NCBI GenBank assembly: GCA_051453625.1
Contig: JBOZIK010000001.1
Coordinates: 243,682,005-243,746,004, forward strand
Direction of reading: 5' to 3'
Source of the DNA: Welwitschia mirabilis
Lineage: Eukaryota; Gnetophyta; Gnetopsida; Welwitschiales
Length of the DNA stretch: 64,000 nucleotides
This document shows, one piece after another, positions 45,340-58,849 of this stretch. A model generated the notes under the pieces. The model ran no database searches, was not told where the DNA came from, and saw only the letters and a program-made list of their open reading frames with translations. Position 1 is the first letter of the stretch, and each line of letters begins with the position of its first letter. Position numbers and translations under genes: made by a program.

Positions 45340-46555
45340 AATTAAAAATATTTACACAAACACACACTTTAGTATAGATAAGAGTTAATCCAAATGTTGT
45401 AATTCATTGAAGGCACTAGATGAGAAGATAGATAATTGATTTAAGTGAAGTATTTTTTGTATTTTTACCATTTATAAAAATGAAAATAAAGAATAATTTA
45501 AGAAAATAATGCAAGATAAATACTAATGCAATGCTTATAATGAAATACAAATGAAAACTATTCTAAATGAAATAAATATTTAACTACCAAATTTGCTTGT
45601 CACATAGATTAATCCTAATATAATCTAGATCAATCAAGAAAATGTTTCACTAGAACTTAACCAACCTTAGCTATTAGGTGGATCAAACAAAATAAGAAAA
45701 ACATGCAACTATTATGCTATGAAATGTAAAATAAAATGTAATAGAAGATCTAAACTAATGATTTTAATCTTAACAAAGGTTGCTCTTGATAATATATATC
45801 AATTATGAATTTGTCACAAAATCATAACCAATGTAAACCATAAGGGAGATGCATATAACAAAACTAATACATATTTCTAATTAGTGTTGAATCAACATCC
45901 TATTACGAAGCAGCAATACCTTAATGGAGGATATGGATCCTAACACCAAGGAAGACTTCTCTCTGTAATAATGAATGGATCTCATACCCTTTAATCTCTT
46001 ATCATAAGATTTTTAAGTATCAAATAAGATAAAACTCACTACAAGAACAAAGAAGGTCTTTATTATAACACATTTTAAAAATAGAAAATCTAACAAACAG
46101 ATGAAATCCTAGTAGCACTAGAGAAGGACAGATTTTTATACATTGCTAAAATTATGTAAAGTTTGATGTATTGACTATAATTAGGTATTATTTTATCTAT
46201 TATCTAGATAGTTATTAGGATGATTCCATGTCAAAAGAGATGATATCAACTTCTAGTTCAAGTCTAAGTTAGCATCCTTATTAGCTTCTTACATGCTATC
46301 ATCTAGTATTATCGTCTAGATGGTGAAGGTGATAATAGGCTCTTAAGCTCTTCATCAAAGTAAAATAATCTTTGTAGATTACTAAATCCTCCTTAGAATG
46401 GTAAGTGTTATAATTTATCTCAAATACCTCCAAATGTGCTAGTAATTATACATTTTTATGATTATCTGCTTGACTTTTAATAATTGTGCATTTTTTACTT
46501 AAACATATCTAAATGTCTTACAAAAGTACTTAAAATAACCTATAAAAAATATATA
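45340..46555 (-). repeat. Ty3/gypsy LTR, minus orientation (copy 7)
   Basis: The minus-strand 5' end reads near TTTTATAGGTTATTTTAAGT at 46,540, preceded by the family's GATGTCAAAT. The 3' end stops short of ACAACA, near 45,340. It faces copy 6 with 3' ends together, 20 bases apart. No primer site or gag is associated. Confidence 0.7.
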
Positions 46556-46671
46556 ATTTGACATCACAATAGCGTTTCAGTAAGGATAATTAATATTTAA
46601 TTAAAATTTTGATATACTTAATATCCAAGTAAATAAGGTTTACAAAATATCAGATATGATAGCTAATTCAT

Positions 46672-47225
46672 GATTAGTAGGTCCTATCATATTAATATTG
46701 TGTTATTCCCTTATAAATATAATTTATTAATTTAGTCTATAAGTTACTAATGTTAATGATTTAATAATCTGTAATTAATTGGACTTGTCATATTAGAAGT
46801 ATGATGTTCACTTGGAAATCTGGTGGATTGTTTTGATTTATAGACTATTGATGTTAGCAGTGTAATAATATGTGATTAGTAAGGGCTATCATATTAGTAA
46901 TGTGGCTTTCCCTTATGAATCTAGTTGATAGTTGCAGTACATAGAATACTAATGTATTTAGTCTAGTAATTTGTAATTAATAAGACCTACCATCTCAATA
47001 GTTTTATGCTCCCTTGTAAATCTTATTTCATTTTGTAGACTACTGATATTAGCAATGTGAAACTCTATAATCAATAAGGTATCCCATGTTATTAGTATGT
47101 TACTTCTTATAAATCTAGTTAATTATTTTGATTCATAAAATACTAATGTTGGTAGTAGTGTGGCAAACTGTGATTAAGAAGGCCTACCATCTTAATAGTA
47201 TGGTGTCCCCTTGTGAATATGACTC
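46672..47225. repeat. Diverged minisatellite, about 101-bp unit, 5.5 copies
   Basis: A motif of the form GATTAGTAGGTCCTATCAT starts at 46,672, 46,773, 46,874, 46,975, 47,069 and 47,172, giving spacings of 101, 101, 101, 94 and 103 bases. Each unit continues with a block like CCCTTGTAAATCTAGTT and one like GACTACTGATGTTAGCA. Copies differ from one another by roughly a quarter of positions by eye. The array lies directly upstream of the coding remnant at 47,600. Confidence 0.85.
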
Positions 47226-47599
47226 TGTAGCAGTAAATATGGACACCATATGAGTCACAACATTCTTCTTCTTACTTGTTAACATTACTACCTCTCTCCT
47301 AGTCATCTCATTAGTCTTGTCAAAGTCAAGTTAACTTTACTTTGTTGTCATCTTACTACTACTTCCAATGTCATGTTAATTAGTACTAAATATTCTTCTT
47401 CTTCTTTTTTTTCTATCAATAGGGTTATAGATCTATTTTCCCCACATATTTCACTTTTTGCTTATCTTGTTAGAGGTATGTTCTCTTTATTTTACTCTTT
47501 TTCCTTTTTTTTTAATCTTTTCAAAAGTTTACTATTACTAACTTATATGCTATATCACCTTGCCTCTCTACCTAACATATCCAAGGTCACTTCAAAATA

Positions 47600-49788
47600 A
47601 TTTGAAGGGATGCCTTCCAAATATTTTTTCTAGATTCAATAGATAAATCATAGTCTTGGATTTGCTAATGAGGAGGTTTATGAATTATTGGATAAGTCTA
47701 AATTTGATTGGATCCTTATCTTTAATATATTGAATCTCTTCCTATTTCCTTATTTCAATATTTAATCTTCTAAAGTATAATTAGTTTTAGGTTTAATTTA
47801 TGTTTTTTATAATTTTAGGACTTATACTTTTGAACATCCTAAATATGGCTTAGTCCTAATAATCGATAGAGCTACTAATGAGAAATTTTCCCTTTTAGAT
47901 AGCCTTTTCTAGTTTGTCAAATTTTTTAATCATGTGTTGTAATCTCTATACTTCTTTCAAACTTATTTTTTGAGTTTTTTTTCCAATTGATAAATTTATC
48001 ATCATAGTTATCACAGAATTTATTCAAATTCCATTTCTATTTCTTATTATATTTTTTAGGGTTCTTATTATGATTTAAGGATTCCTTCATTTTTATTCTT
48101 CTTAGCTTCTAGAGTATGCTATTTATCTTTTATTTATGGCTTATGATCAAGAGGTTTCTTTTAATTGAAATAATAGTACTTATTTTGAGGTTATCTCTTA
48201 ATTATATAAGATAAAACAAAATCTGGATACTAGATTTTGAACTTGTGAAAGTATTCTAATTATCTTTTATTTTATCTTTTATGAAGAAAACCATTTTATG
48301 AAAATCAAACAAATTGATCTTCCACATTAGATCATTCTACCTTTAGAATCTCTATTTAGGATTTATGGATCCCATCCTTGTTATAATAAGGAAGGTAGCC
48401 TTGACAATTCTTTACTAAGTGGTATTTCGTTTGAGTAGGGAATTAGTTCTTTTATCTCTCATAATACTACTTATATTTTCTTCTTTAACATGTTTAGTTA
48501 AAATTGAGATGAATGCATAAGGAGATGCCTTAACAAACCTCTAAGTTTAAGAAAAGAAAAACAACTTTTTTTCTTTATAAAATCCTAATCCTTTAACAAC
48601 TATATAAGAAGAAAAAGATATAAAGAAATGTTCATCATTGCTCATTCTATGAAGAAATAAGTGTTAGGCAAGGTGAATCCATTTTTCTAAAATAAAATTT
48701 CTTTAGTTGATATTTCCTTCATGTGAAGTAGGTCCATTGTCTTACCTTCTTTATGAGGATTAGTGATTTTTGATTTCTTTGGAATCTAAGAAGATTACCC
48801 TACTGGGGTGATTAATGTTGACCTATTTGTGTAGGTTATTCATTTTTCTGCCACTCCTTCCATGAGTTCAAAAGGTTTTAACATGCTTATTAGAGTTTAA
48901 CCTTCAATAGTATTTACTACCCACGTCCGTATTTTGCAAAAAGCTACTTATTTTTATTTTTTCTTTGGATATAAATTAGATACTTCTAATGGTATTACTG
49001 GATTAATAAAAATTCAAGCTCTACTAAAAGAAATAATTAGAAAAAGCAATTCAAAGACTTTATTATGTAATGAGATAGTGAGCATTCATGATGAGAAGAT
49101 GGATTCATTCTTTACGACCATTATGGATGCAATTTTTTAGAATATTTCCAACTTGCTTATTCTATAATCTTATCTCCTTATTACTCCATGGATGTTTCTT
49201 GGGATCTTATACAAAGGAATTTTTAGCTTATTATTAAATAACTTAAAAAGTACACTGTATGTCTAGACATAAGATATATCATTTTGAATCCTCTACAATT
49301 TAAATTCACATGTTATAGATATATGGATATCTTTTCTTTTTTCCTTTTTGTATTTCATAAAAATTTAGTAATGTTTTTTAGACTTTTTATTATGGTAATT
49401 CGTAAAGGATAAAATAGATTCTCCACATTTGAAAAATTAATCTCTTCAAAATAAGCAATCTAAAATTAAAACTATCCTTACTACTTTAGTTCATAAGAAT
49501 GCTCACATAGTTCACTTGAAGTGAGTGCTCAATCATTTATTGGAACAACTAATTGTGACAAAGGAGAATTTCTATGATTTTTATCATCATCATAAAGTTT
49601 TCAAAGAGCACTTGGAAAATTCTTTAAAGTGCACAATTGGCCTCTTGAATTATTACTATAATACATCCATTACCTTGAATCATATGATTTCTGATGATGA
49701 CGAGGAAGAAATACTTTACAATCCACTTAATCCTTTAACTAGGGCTTCTTGCTCTTGGATAGCTCATAATAACAATGGCCCTGAGTAA
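47600..49788 (+). pseudogene. Unidentified decayed coding region
   Basis: Coding-like pieces occur in the same orientation: SLGFANEEVYELLDKSKFDW (near 47,655), FEHPKYGLVLIIDRATNEKF (near 47,830), an open frame at 48,934-49,140 containing YKLDTSNGITGLIKIQALL and EIVSIHDEKMDSF, and an open frame at 49,525-49,788 with LLEQLIVTKENFYDFYHHHK, CTIGLLNYYYNT and an acidic DDDEEEILYNP. Stops and frameshifts separate them. The style recalls third or accessory ORFs of plant retroelements, but I cannot name a family. An alternative is a host gene with introns that has decayed. The ORF at 47,373-47,600 has no support. Confidence 0.35.
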
Positions 49789-50064
49789 GGTAGTTTTTGT
49801 TAATGTGCTACTTAGGTTTTTTGATTCCTTTCTTTTCTAGCTTATCCATATACTTTCTTTGTATCTTCTATTGTAAGAAATTTATTTCGTGTTTTAGTGA
49901 AATTCTGACCTTTAGAAAAATATTTCTATTTTGTGGAATGCTTTACTTTGATACTAATTATGAAATTATCCTTTAATTTTATAAAATTAATATTAGAAGT
50001 ATTTGATAGTAAAGAAGAAATATGCTTTAAGAATAAGGAAAATTAAAAAACAATGGCATCATTA
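49789..50064. other. AT-rich spacer, nothing recognised
   Basis: No frame or repeat relative was identified. Confidence 0.4.
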
Positions 50065-50330
50065 TTAAAAATAAGTGGAAGTATCATGGATAAAAAAAAA
50101 ATAGGAGACTTATATTTATTTCATAGGAACTCTAGAATGAAACTCATGACTTCATAGTACCAAATATAAGGTCTTGGTATGGTAGCCCGAGTGGGTCATA
50201 CTACCTTTAAGATTCAGGTTGTGGAACTATTGAAGGGCCAGACCATCTTATCAAGAATTCAATATACTTATGTAAATCACACATACCCTTTAAATTTCCA
50301 AGAAACCTATTTAACATTGATGAAATGACA
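50065..50330 (+). repeat. Left arm of long-range inverted repeat
   Basis: A block with GGTCATACTACCTTTAAG, then TTGTGGAACTATTGAAGG, matches the reverse complement of 53,640-53,920, where it reads AGTCATACTATCTCCAAGG and TTGTGGAACTATTATGG. Identity is perhaps 65-70% by eye. The arms could be terminal inverted repeats of a DNA transposon of about 3.85 kb or two LTR fragments in opposite orientation. Confidence 0.6.
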
Positions 50331-53300
50331 TGTTTTCTTAAAATAACGCTTCTACAAGGGTTATATTCCTTAGAGAATTATTACAAAGTTAATTATTTCT
50401 TAACAAATTAAAAAGTTAATAAGAAATGATTGCTATTCATAAAAAATAGGTTTTTAGAATCATTACATAATAAATTTATTAGTCTAAATAGATTTTTAAT
50501 TAAATTTTCTAACATTATGAGAAGATTGTTAAGTATAGTATTTTAGTCTTCTTTTTTGAATTATGGAATTTGAGACATATTTTAGAGGATGTTTTTTCTA
50601 CTTAGGTAACTTCTATCTTGAGAAAATATATATGATTTTAAACAATACATATCTATAATATTATTATAAAATAATGTTGAATATCTTTATAATAATAATA
50701 AAAATTATTTATTCTTTTTTTATTTTAGATTTTAAGAAGGATTTATAAAGAAAAGAAGTAATTTTAACTAAGTAATTTTATCTTGTAAGGTATTTCACTT
50801 AAGTACTAAAAACGAAATTCTAATATGGCATTAGAATAGTTATGACTAAAATATCTAAGAGAATGATTTGATTTCTTTTTTTCCCCTCTTTCTAAGTTAT
50901 AATTAAAAAACTTGGTTTTCTTTTTAAATGATGCTAGGAATTATTAACAGATTGTAATACCTATTTACATATTTTTTTTATAATGAATGATAAATTTTCA
51001 TGAACCTTGAATAATATAAAATTTATTCAAGAAGAGGAGAGGTTTTGATCATTTTGTTTTCTTACTATTACTAGTAAGAGTAATAAGAAGGATCAAATGG
51101 ATAAACCATTGACATAAAATGAATATATAAAAGATATTCCTAGTATAGTTCATGTTTAATTATAGATGATACTTTTATGTTTTGTACCTTTAAAAAATAC
51201 ATTTCAAAGTATTCTAAAATATTTCAATTATTTTAGAAAATTCTAATTTAAATAGTGATTTACGAAAAAGTATTCCTTATAATTTTAATATGAATTAAAA
51301 GGGTTTCATGAAATACAATGAATTTTAAATTATGTTACTAATAGCTTACTTAAAAAATATTTATATATTTTACTTTTTATAAGAAAAATAAATAAGGATT
51401 ATAAAGTAATGTTCTTGATAAAATATGAAAATGATTAGTAGGATGAAAAGGTAAATTTCCTTCTTTAGCAAGAATATTGTAGTTCATTCAAACTTACCTT
51501 TAATATTTATAATTTTATGTAATATCTTATATTTAGCTTTTGGAAAAATCTTTTACATACATGAAAAATTTGTTATATCTTTTTTTCTTTTTTAGAATTT
51601 TTTATGTAGGACAAAGATGGTTTTAGTTTAAAAAGTGCTTATTAAATTAAATAATTTAGTAGTTATATATAGAAAGTATAAATTAGATTTAGATGTTAAG
51701 TGATAAATATTTAAATCATTATAAAAACTTCTTTAAAGATACATATATTATTAGGAACATTTGAAATGGAAATTATTTATAAATATTAAAATATTGGTTA
51801 AAAATTATATGCATTTAAATATTGATAAAAATTAAAAATTATAAAGTAAAAGTAATTTTGAATATCTAAACATTAAATAAATTAGATAAGAAAAATTTGG
51901 AATTACCTAAAGATATAATTCTTTTTCTTTAGCTTAGTCAAATAAATTAAATTGTCTATAAAATCTATAAAATATTTAGATAATGACAAATTAGCGCTAT
52001 TTTTGAAAAAATAAAAAGAATCCTCTAAATACCATTGCTTCATTAATGTGGCTTGACAAAATTTGAAATTCTATGTTTTAGTAAGAAATTAGCATATTGT
52101 TCTTGCACATAGTCTTAAAGACTATGTTAAAGAATGATATCAGGCTATAAGGGAATGAAAAATAAATACAACTTTTTGTCACTTATTCTCTCATGCATCA
52201 TGATAGCTTTAGAAAGAGTGTTAAATAAATTAATTATTAATGAATGAAGGGACAATCTAACAATTCAATATAAAAATATATTTTAAAATGTAACATTATT
52301 AGTTACATATTCCACTTTTCTTACTTCTCCATTCTTGACTAGTCTTTCATGGTAAAGGAATTGGATAATCAAATCTTTATCATGATAATATGATCCTGCT
52401 TTTATTTTTTCTCTAGCCATCATTTTTATAGGTCTTTTTAGAATTAATTCTTCTATTTTGTAAAGACCTTTACAAAGAAAATAGTTACTTGGAAGCCCTA
52501 AAAGAAAAAGAAATGAAGGCAAAAGAGTTTTGTATATGATGTAAATATTATTATAAAAAGGAAACATTATTATTAATAGTAATGAATAAATCTGTGTAGA
52601 ACTAGAATTTTATCTTTTTCAATGAAAAAAATAACAAACAAGAGGAAAAGAAAAAAAAAGGAAAAAGATTTAATCTATGAGATTTTTTTTGAGATTTGTT
52701 TTATTTTCATTTAATATTTTTAATTAATTTTAAAAAATTAGATTTATTTGATTTGAAATATTCTCCATTTTAGTATTTTATTTAATGTGTTTTAATATTT
52801 TTCCATCATTATTTATAGTTTACTTTGTTTTTTAATTATTATTTCTTATTATTTTAATAGATATATTATTTGAAGTTGTAAAAGTGTGTCTTTAAAACTA
52901 AAAGAATTAATAGACAATTAAAATTTACATATTAAAATCATATTTAAATACTTCCATCTAGTGATTCAATTAGAATGATAAAAAGAATTTAAAAATTAGG
53001 GAAAAAAGAGAAAAGAAAAAAAAGAAAAAGAAAAAGAAAAGAAAAACATTTAGTAAATGAATTTATCAAAATAAACATCAAAAATCTTGAAAATATGTGA
53101 TTTACCATTTACAAATAGTAGAGCCCAAATGGAATATAGTTTATTATAGAATAATCACAAAGGGACTAACACATTTAAATATGTTTTATTAAATAATGAT
53201 AGAAGACATATTTAAACTTCTACTATAATATGAGAGGAGGTAACAATTATTGTTACAATTACTTTAGATGATCAATTGAAAGAAAAAAATAAATATAAAA

Positions 53301-53639
53301 TAAGAGAAATTAGTTTTGATAAAATTTCAAGTTTACCATGCTTTTATGAGTTACAACTAAGTACAAATGACAATTAAGAAAATATAGGTATCAATTAGAT
53401 TTAAAGAATAGGTGCATTTATTAGGTATCACATTTGACATGGTGCTTTCTCTTATTTTTCATAACATATATCTTTTTGTCATGATCCCTTTTTCTTATGA
53501 AAAAAAGAACACCTAGTTTCATGTTCTTAATTATAAGTTTTATGTTTGTTAAATATGTAAATTTATCATTCAAGATGTATGATGCTTATGGAACTAATTA
53601 TTTCAAATTATGGAGAGTTATAATTATTATGAAATAATT
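50331..53639. other. Interior between the inverted arms, no recognised gene
   Basis: This is very AT-rich sequence. The longest open frame is on the minus strand at 52,283-52,567 (94 codons, containing LILKRPIKMMAREKI and EVRKVEYVTNN). It has no domain that I recognise and could be chance or a transposase fragment. A GAAAA-rich simple repeat lies at 53,001-53,046. Confidence 0.4.
53001..53046. repeat. Purine simple repeat (GAAAA)n
   Basis: An uninterrupted run of A and G dominated by GAAAA and GAAAAA units. Confidence 0.85.
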
Positions 53640-53920
53640 GTCATAATAACCATTCACTATCATTAAAACATAAGTAAATAGGAGTGAAGGATATACATGC
53701 AAGTTTCACAAGTATGCTTAGACCTTGACAGGTTAACCTGGTTCCATAATAGTTCCACAAATTAGACCTTGGAGATAGTATGACTTGGCTAGTCCACTTT
53801 CTAAAGCCCTGTGTTTAACATGGAAAGGTTTCATTTTATGAAGGATAAATAAAGCATGGATTTCTTCACAAAGAGGTCACTATACATTTCCAATTATTTT
53901 TGATTTGCACTTTGCTATTA
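53640..53920 (-). repeat. Right arm of long-range inverted repeat
   Basis: This is the reverse-complement partner of 50,065-50,330. The shared core is the segment with TAGTTCCACAAATTAGACC and GATAGTATGACTTGGC. Confidence 0.6.
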
Positions 53921-56900
53921 AAGTCTTTATTCTAATTTCATGAATGAAAATCCATTTAAGTGAATTTGTATTGTTACATCTTTAGCATCCTAGCATATTT
54001 TATTAGTATTAAAAATAGATAATAGTGAATTCTTAATTCATAGATCATACATTAAATTACTATATTTTATATTTTATCCATTTATGTTTAAATTCTATAT
54101 TTTAAGCAATTTTCAAGTTTATTACTTATACCTTATTTACACTGTATCTCCACTATTAGTAATTTTAGTTTTTAGTCATTTATAGAAGACATGGGGTGTT
54201 TTACATAGTGTTTACTTGAATTTGTTGATAATAATATTAAAAATTTCATTTACTTCAATAAAATCTATTTTATTACTTCTAGGTTTCATACTTAATAACA
54301 AAATATAAATTCTATTAGTGGATTAAGGAAAGCCTACAAAGGACTTTTATACATTCACTAGCTTCATATTAGAAAGAAGAAAGCAATATGAAGATTTTAA
54401 ATTTGTAACTTTATAATTTTATTTATTTTTTAGTTTTTATTTATTTACCAATTTATAATTTATTTTAATTGAGTATGCATCTATTTCATAAGTTATAAAA
54501 AAAAATTATAAATGAGAAATATGAAATTATGAAGGAAAAGAATTATGTAAAGAGTTCCATTCTTTTAAAATTCATTAATATTATTACTTATGTTATCTAT
54601 CTTATCATCTAATGTTATCTATCACAAATAATGCTACAAGATTATTAATGTTAGAATAAAATTCATGATAGAAGTTTCAGATAATATAAAAATTCCTTGT
54701 ACTACATATTTTATAGATCTACTCTTAAGAAAAGAGGCAAGTTTTCTTGAATACAATCTAATAATGTTATATTATATTTTTTATTGTTATTTTCACATAA
54801 AAATTTCACTTTATTACGTTTTCCTTTTTGTTTTAATGGGTCAAACATATGGGGAACAAGTTTGATGTTATTTCTAAATTGTAATATGTTCATAGTACTT
54901 TGCATATATTAATTTGAAGATGAATAATGGAAATAGCCTTAGGAGACTTAGCTTAATAAATATTTCATTTAAATCCATTAGATAGTAAGGTATGCTTGAA
55001 TGCAAGGCTATTATAGAAATCACCCTTATGGATGATAAATGAAGATATTATAATTATTGAAATAGTTTTTACTCAAAAGAATTTATAAGTTATAATTTCT
55101 AGTTACACAAATGTCATTTTCTAATATGCATTTTTTTAATATCATTAAATAGAAAAATTGTGAATATTTAAATTAAATGGTTGCAAAGGGATTTTAGATC
55201 CATGATATTCTTTTAAAACTCCATAAACGTTTTTAAGGTTTACTAAAAAAGGGAATTGAATTAGTTTTTAAATTTAAAATACATATATATATATATATAT
55301 TTTATTTTATAGAGTGTAAATGTCATATCACTTGTTATAATCTCACTTTATTTTAATGTTTTTATCTTATATAGGTTTTCATCCTCTTAGTTAGTGTTAT
55401 TTACCTTATTAATGAGAAGTTATTAGTTATGGGTTACTTAGATGAAGCTTTAGATAGAGTAAAGCGAAAAATAAAGGCTAACTAGAAGTGGAAGAAAAAC
55501 ATGTAACTTAGTTTAAATAATTAATAATGATAAGCAGGAAAACCTATTTTTGAGATTTATTACTTTCTTAGTGCATGTCTTTTTACTATTTTACAAAATC
55601 ATTAATAAGAAAAAAATTAATAACACAAGAAACCAATTACATTACTAAAGACATAGATATTTATTTTCTTAATCTTGTTTATTAAGTTGCACCTAGGCTA
55701 ACTATCAAATAATATAATAGAATTTGATAAGAATTGATGAAGATCATTGATGAGCTTATAAATGATTTAATAATTAGAAAAAATATATGTTAAGCTTGAC
55801 AATCATCCATATTATTAGTATTTTTTTTTGTCTAGATTTATTATATACTATACATATTTTACTTTTCTTATTGTCATTATTTTAAATTCCTAATTATTTA
55901 ACTTTAGCTATATGCTTTATATTAAGTAGATTACAAATTAATGATTATATACACTTTGCATAGTCTTCCAAATTTGAAGAAATTTATAAGAATGTTTTAC
56001 ATCAGCCATATCCTATACCTACATATAAGAGGGATTGGATTTTATTTAGTTTTGTGTAAGATGAAAAATGACATAATCTAGAATCTCTAAGGTTATAGTA
56101 TTTGGTATACATAACATTAGGATACAAAATAAAAATGTTTTATAAAGCAATACAAAGATAGTTTAGCTTAGTTCTATCCATTATGTTTATCCAACATTTA
56201 TAAATTATAATTCTTCATTTATTGAATCTAGTTAATTTAATGAAATTTATTCATATTAATAGTAATTTACCTTTAGAAGTTGAGCATGTAGGATCTAATG
56301 TAATAAGCCAATGCATAATGAAAAATTAAAGAAAATAGATGCATACTAGTAATTTTTTTTGTAATATTTATTATTTGTGATTACCCATTTGTACATCAAT
56401 CATGAAAGATAATATCATCATGATTTAGTTTTGAGTTTCTTTTATCTTGGGGTATTAGACTTGAAATATGAGTAAGGATGTTAACATTTTTCACTTTATT
56501 AAAAATGAATTTGTAAATTTTGAAGTTATTATTTAGTTGTTTGAAATGTTTTGTTAAAATATTTTAAAACCGTATCTTATATTATAAAACCTTTATCTAT
56601 AATTCTAATTTATAATGCTATTATGAAAAACATGTTAGTGCATCTTATGTTTTACATTAAAATGTATTAATTTAATACATAATTTGAAAATATTATTAAA
56701 ATGATTTAAAATAAGACTTCTAGTGATCTTTTTTAACTTATTAGTTTGTGATAAGATATCTTCTAATTAGAAATGAATGAAAAAATTTCATTTAGTAAAG
56801 TCAAATGACAAGTTAAAGTCTTGCTATAATGTATGAAATAATATAAAGCTTTTCTAGCTTAAAGATCCCTAACTATGTCATACACAAAGAGTGCCAAGGT

Positions 56901-57600
56901 GCTTGATACTCAAATCATAAAAATATATATGTTTAAACTATGTTTTCTTTTTATCAATGTTTGCGCAATAATGGTATAACATAAATTTGTATAGATTCAT
57001 AAAAGAATGCAATGAAGATTAAAGCACATCAAATGTCACTATGTAATGTGTTTTACTTTACTTTTAATATAATAGAAAATATTAATTATTAAAAAAAGTC
57101 TTATTTAATTATAATTATATGTTGATATATTTATAGAAATTTAAATATTATTTTATAGAGTGGTAAGAAAAATAGTAGAAAGACCTATAGCTTAACATCA
57201 AATATAAAATTAATATGATAATATAAGATAACTCTGAAAAAATTTACTATTATTTTATTTCTCATTTATTTATTTTAACTTGATAAACATCTAGAGCCTT
57301 GGGCTTTGTATAGATTATGATAACATAAGAACACACATTTAGATGAACATAAGAGAAGTACGAGAAATAGTAAATAAGAATAATTTTGATAATTAAGTTA
57401 GATGTTAAAGGTAGAAAAATTTGAAACATGAATTTAATAAGAACTAACATTTTACTTAGTTTTTTCTCTTTTGAAAAACAGTAAATGGATTATATTAACT
57501 TAGAAAGTAGGGAAAGATACAACATAGCTTAGAAGCTATTTTCCAAGAACGGTATAATTTTCTCTAATGTTCAAACCCCAAACATTAGCATCCAATTTAG
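53921..57600. other. AT-rich region, nothing recognised
   Basis: No frame of credible length, domain or copy of the window's repeat families was seen. An (AT)n run lies at 55,281-55,300. The short overlapping ORFs at 54,665-54,905 and 57,262-57,450 have no support. Confidence 0.45.
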
Positions 57601-57786
57601 TTAAACTGGCTTCCCAATTTCGATAAATATAGGTTTAAGGTTAGCATATCCTAAGGGATTTACAATAAAATGAAATTCATTAAGGGCATATTTAAGAAGG
57701 GGTATTTGGATAATGGGACTAGGAGCTAAGGGCTCTGCTTCCTCTTCTTTAACATTTTCTTCTTCTTGATATTTATCCTCCTCCAT
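57601..57786 (-). pseudogene. Short acidic ORF, unidentified
   Basis: A 61-codon frame starts with a glutamate-rich segment (EEENVKEEEAEPLAPSP) and ends LGYANLKPIFIEIGKPV. The acidic, proline-containing linker is common in retroelement polyproteins. About 280 bases upstream on the same strand the sequence CCATAATGGGGGAG (58,075) resembles a polypurine tract. Neither is enough to name an element. Confidence 0.2.
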
Positions 57787-58849
57787 AGCCTCTTATTCAT
57801 GCTATTTCTACTCTATTTGTTATATTTCTGATGTATTATTGGTGTATCCAAGAGTGTGAAAGGCCATGCTCTTCATCACTTTCTATGTATTTCAGTGTTT
57901 TCCACATTAGTAGCTTTTGCACAAGTTTTCTTGTGATATCTTACCAAGCTAAAATGCCTACATCAATCTATACTTTCCTTTGATATAATAATCAAATCAA
58001 CCATCATAGTGTACCTTGCAACTTTAAAGATAATAATAAAGATAATAAGAGAGAAAGAAAGATCAATTTAAAACTCCCCCATTATGGCAATAAGGAAGTA
58101 TAAGTAAAGCTCATTTATCTTACCAAAATAACATTCCAAGATGAAATATCTTATGATTAGAATAGCCCAAAAATAAAAGGGCCTTAATATATCTTTCTTT
58201 TTATAACTTCCTCCTCCTTTATGTAGTATTCTATAAATCAATCATTTAAAATGAGAAACTATTAATGTTTTAGAAGAACTCCTTTTTAGCTCTATACCTT
58301 AAATACCTATGTGAATAGCATCACTACTAGAAGGAATATCAATGTAGATAGTAGTGTTGCCTTTTAAGTTAATATACCATTCCAATTTCTAAAGAAGTAT
58401 TTGGAAAGATTAGGATCATGCCCATTGAGACAAAGAACATAAGGATCCCATCTTACTATTTANNNNNNNNNNNNNNNNNNNNNNNNNNNNNNNNNNNNNN
58501 NNNNNNNNNNNNNNNNNNNTCATAAATATTTTTTATATCTTTTGGTACATTTAGATTATAGAAACTACTTAGGCATGATTCATACACTTAATCTAGCATA
58601 ATTTAGATGTTCTCAGCTATGCATTTTCCTATAAAATCATCTCAATTTTTCTTACATGGTTTGGACTGTTACTTTTTTTATAGACTTGGATTTGATATAG
58701 CTCTCCAATCTATTTGATGATTTTAATTTTAACTTTGAGATGAATTTTTTTTCCTACTAAAAAATGATACAACATCTATTCTTCTATAAAAGCCAAACAC
58801 AAATAATCATGAAGAAATTTTTTCTAAAAGAATTAAAAGTATATAATCT

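Noticed and set aside
46672-47225. A CRISPR-like array
   Set aside because: The 101-base unit repeats along its full length with divergence; there are no short constant repeats separated by unique spacers, and the context is eukaryotic.
50165-50200. A tRNA-like segment with GGTAGCCCGAGTGGGTC
   Set aside because: No cloverleaf could be drawn and the segment belongs to an inverted repeat arm.
58070-58090. A second copia polypurine tract (minus strand, CCATAATGGGGGAG)
   Set aside because: No LTR could be recognised beside it and no copia coding sequence lies upstream; kept only as a remark in the 57,601 entry.
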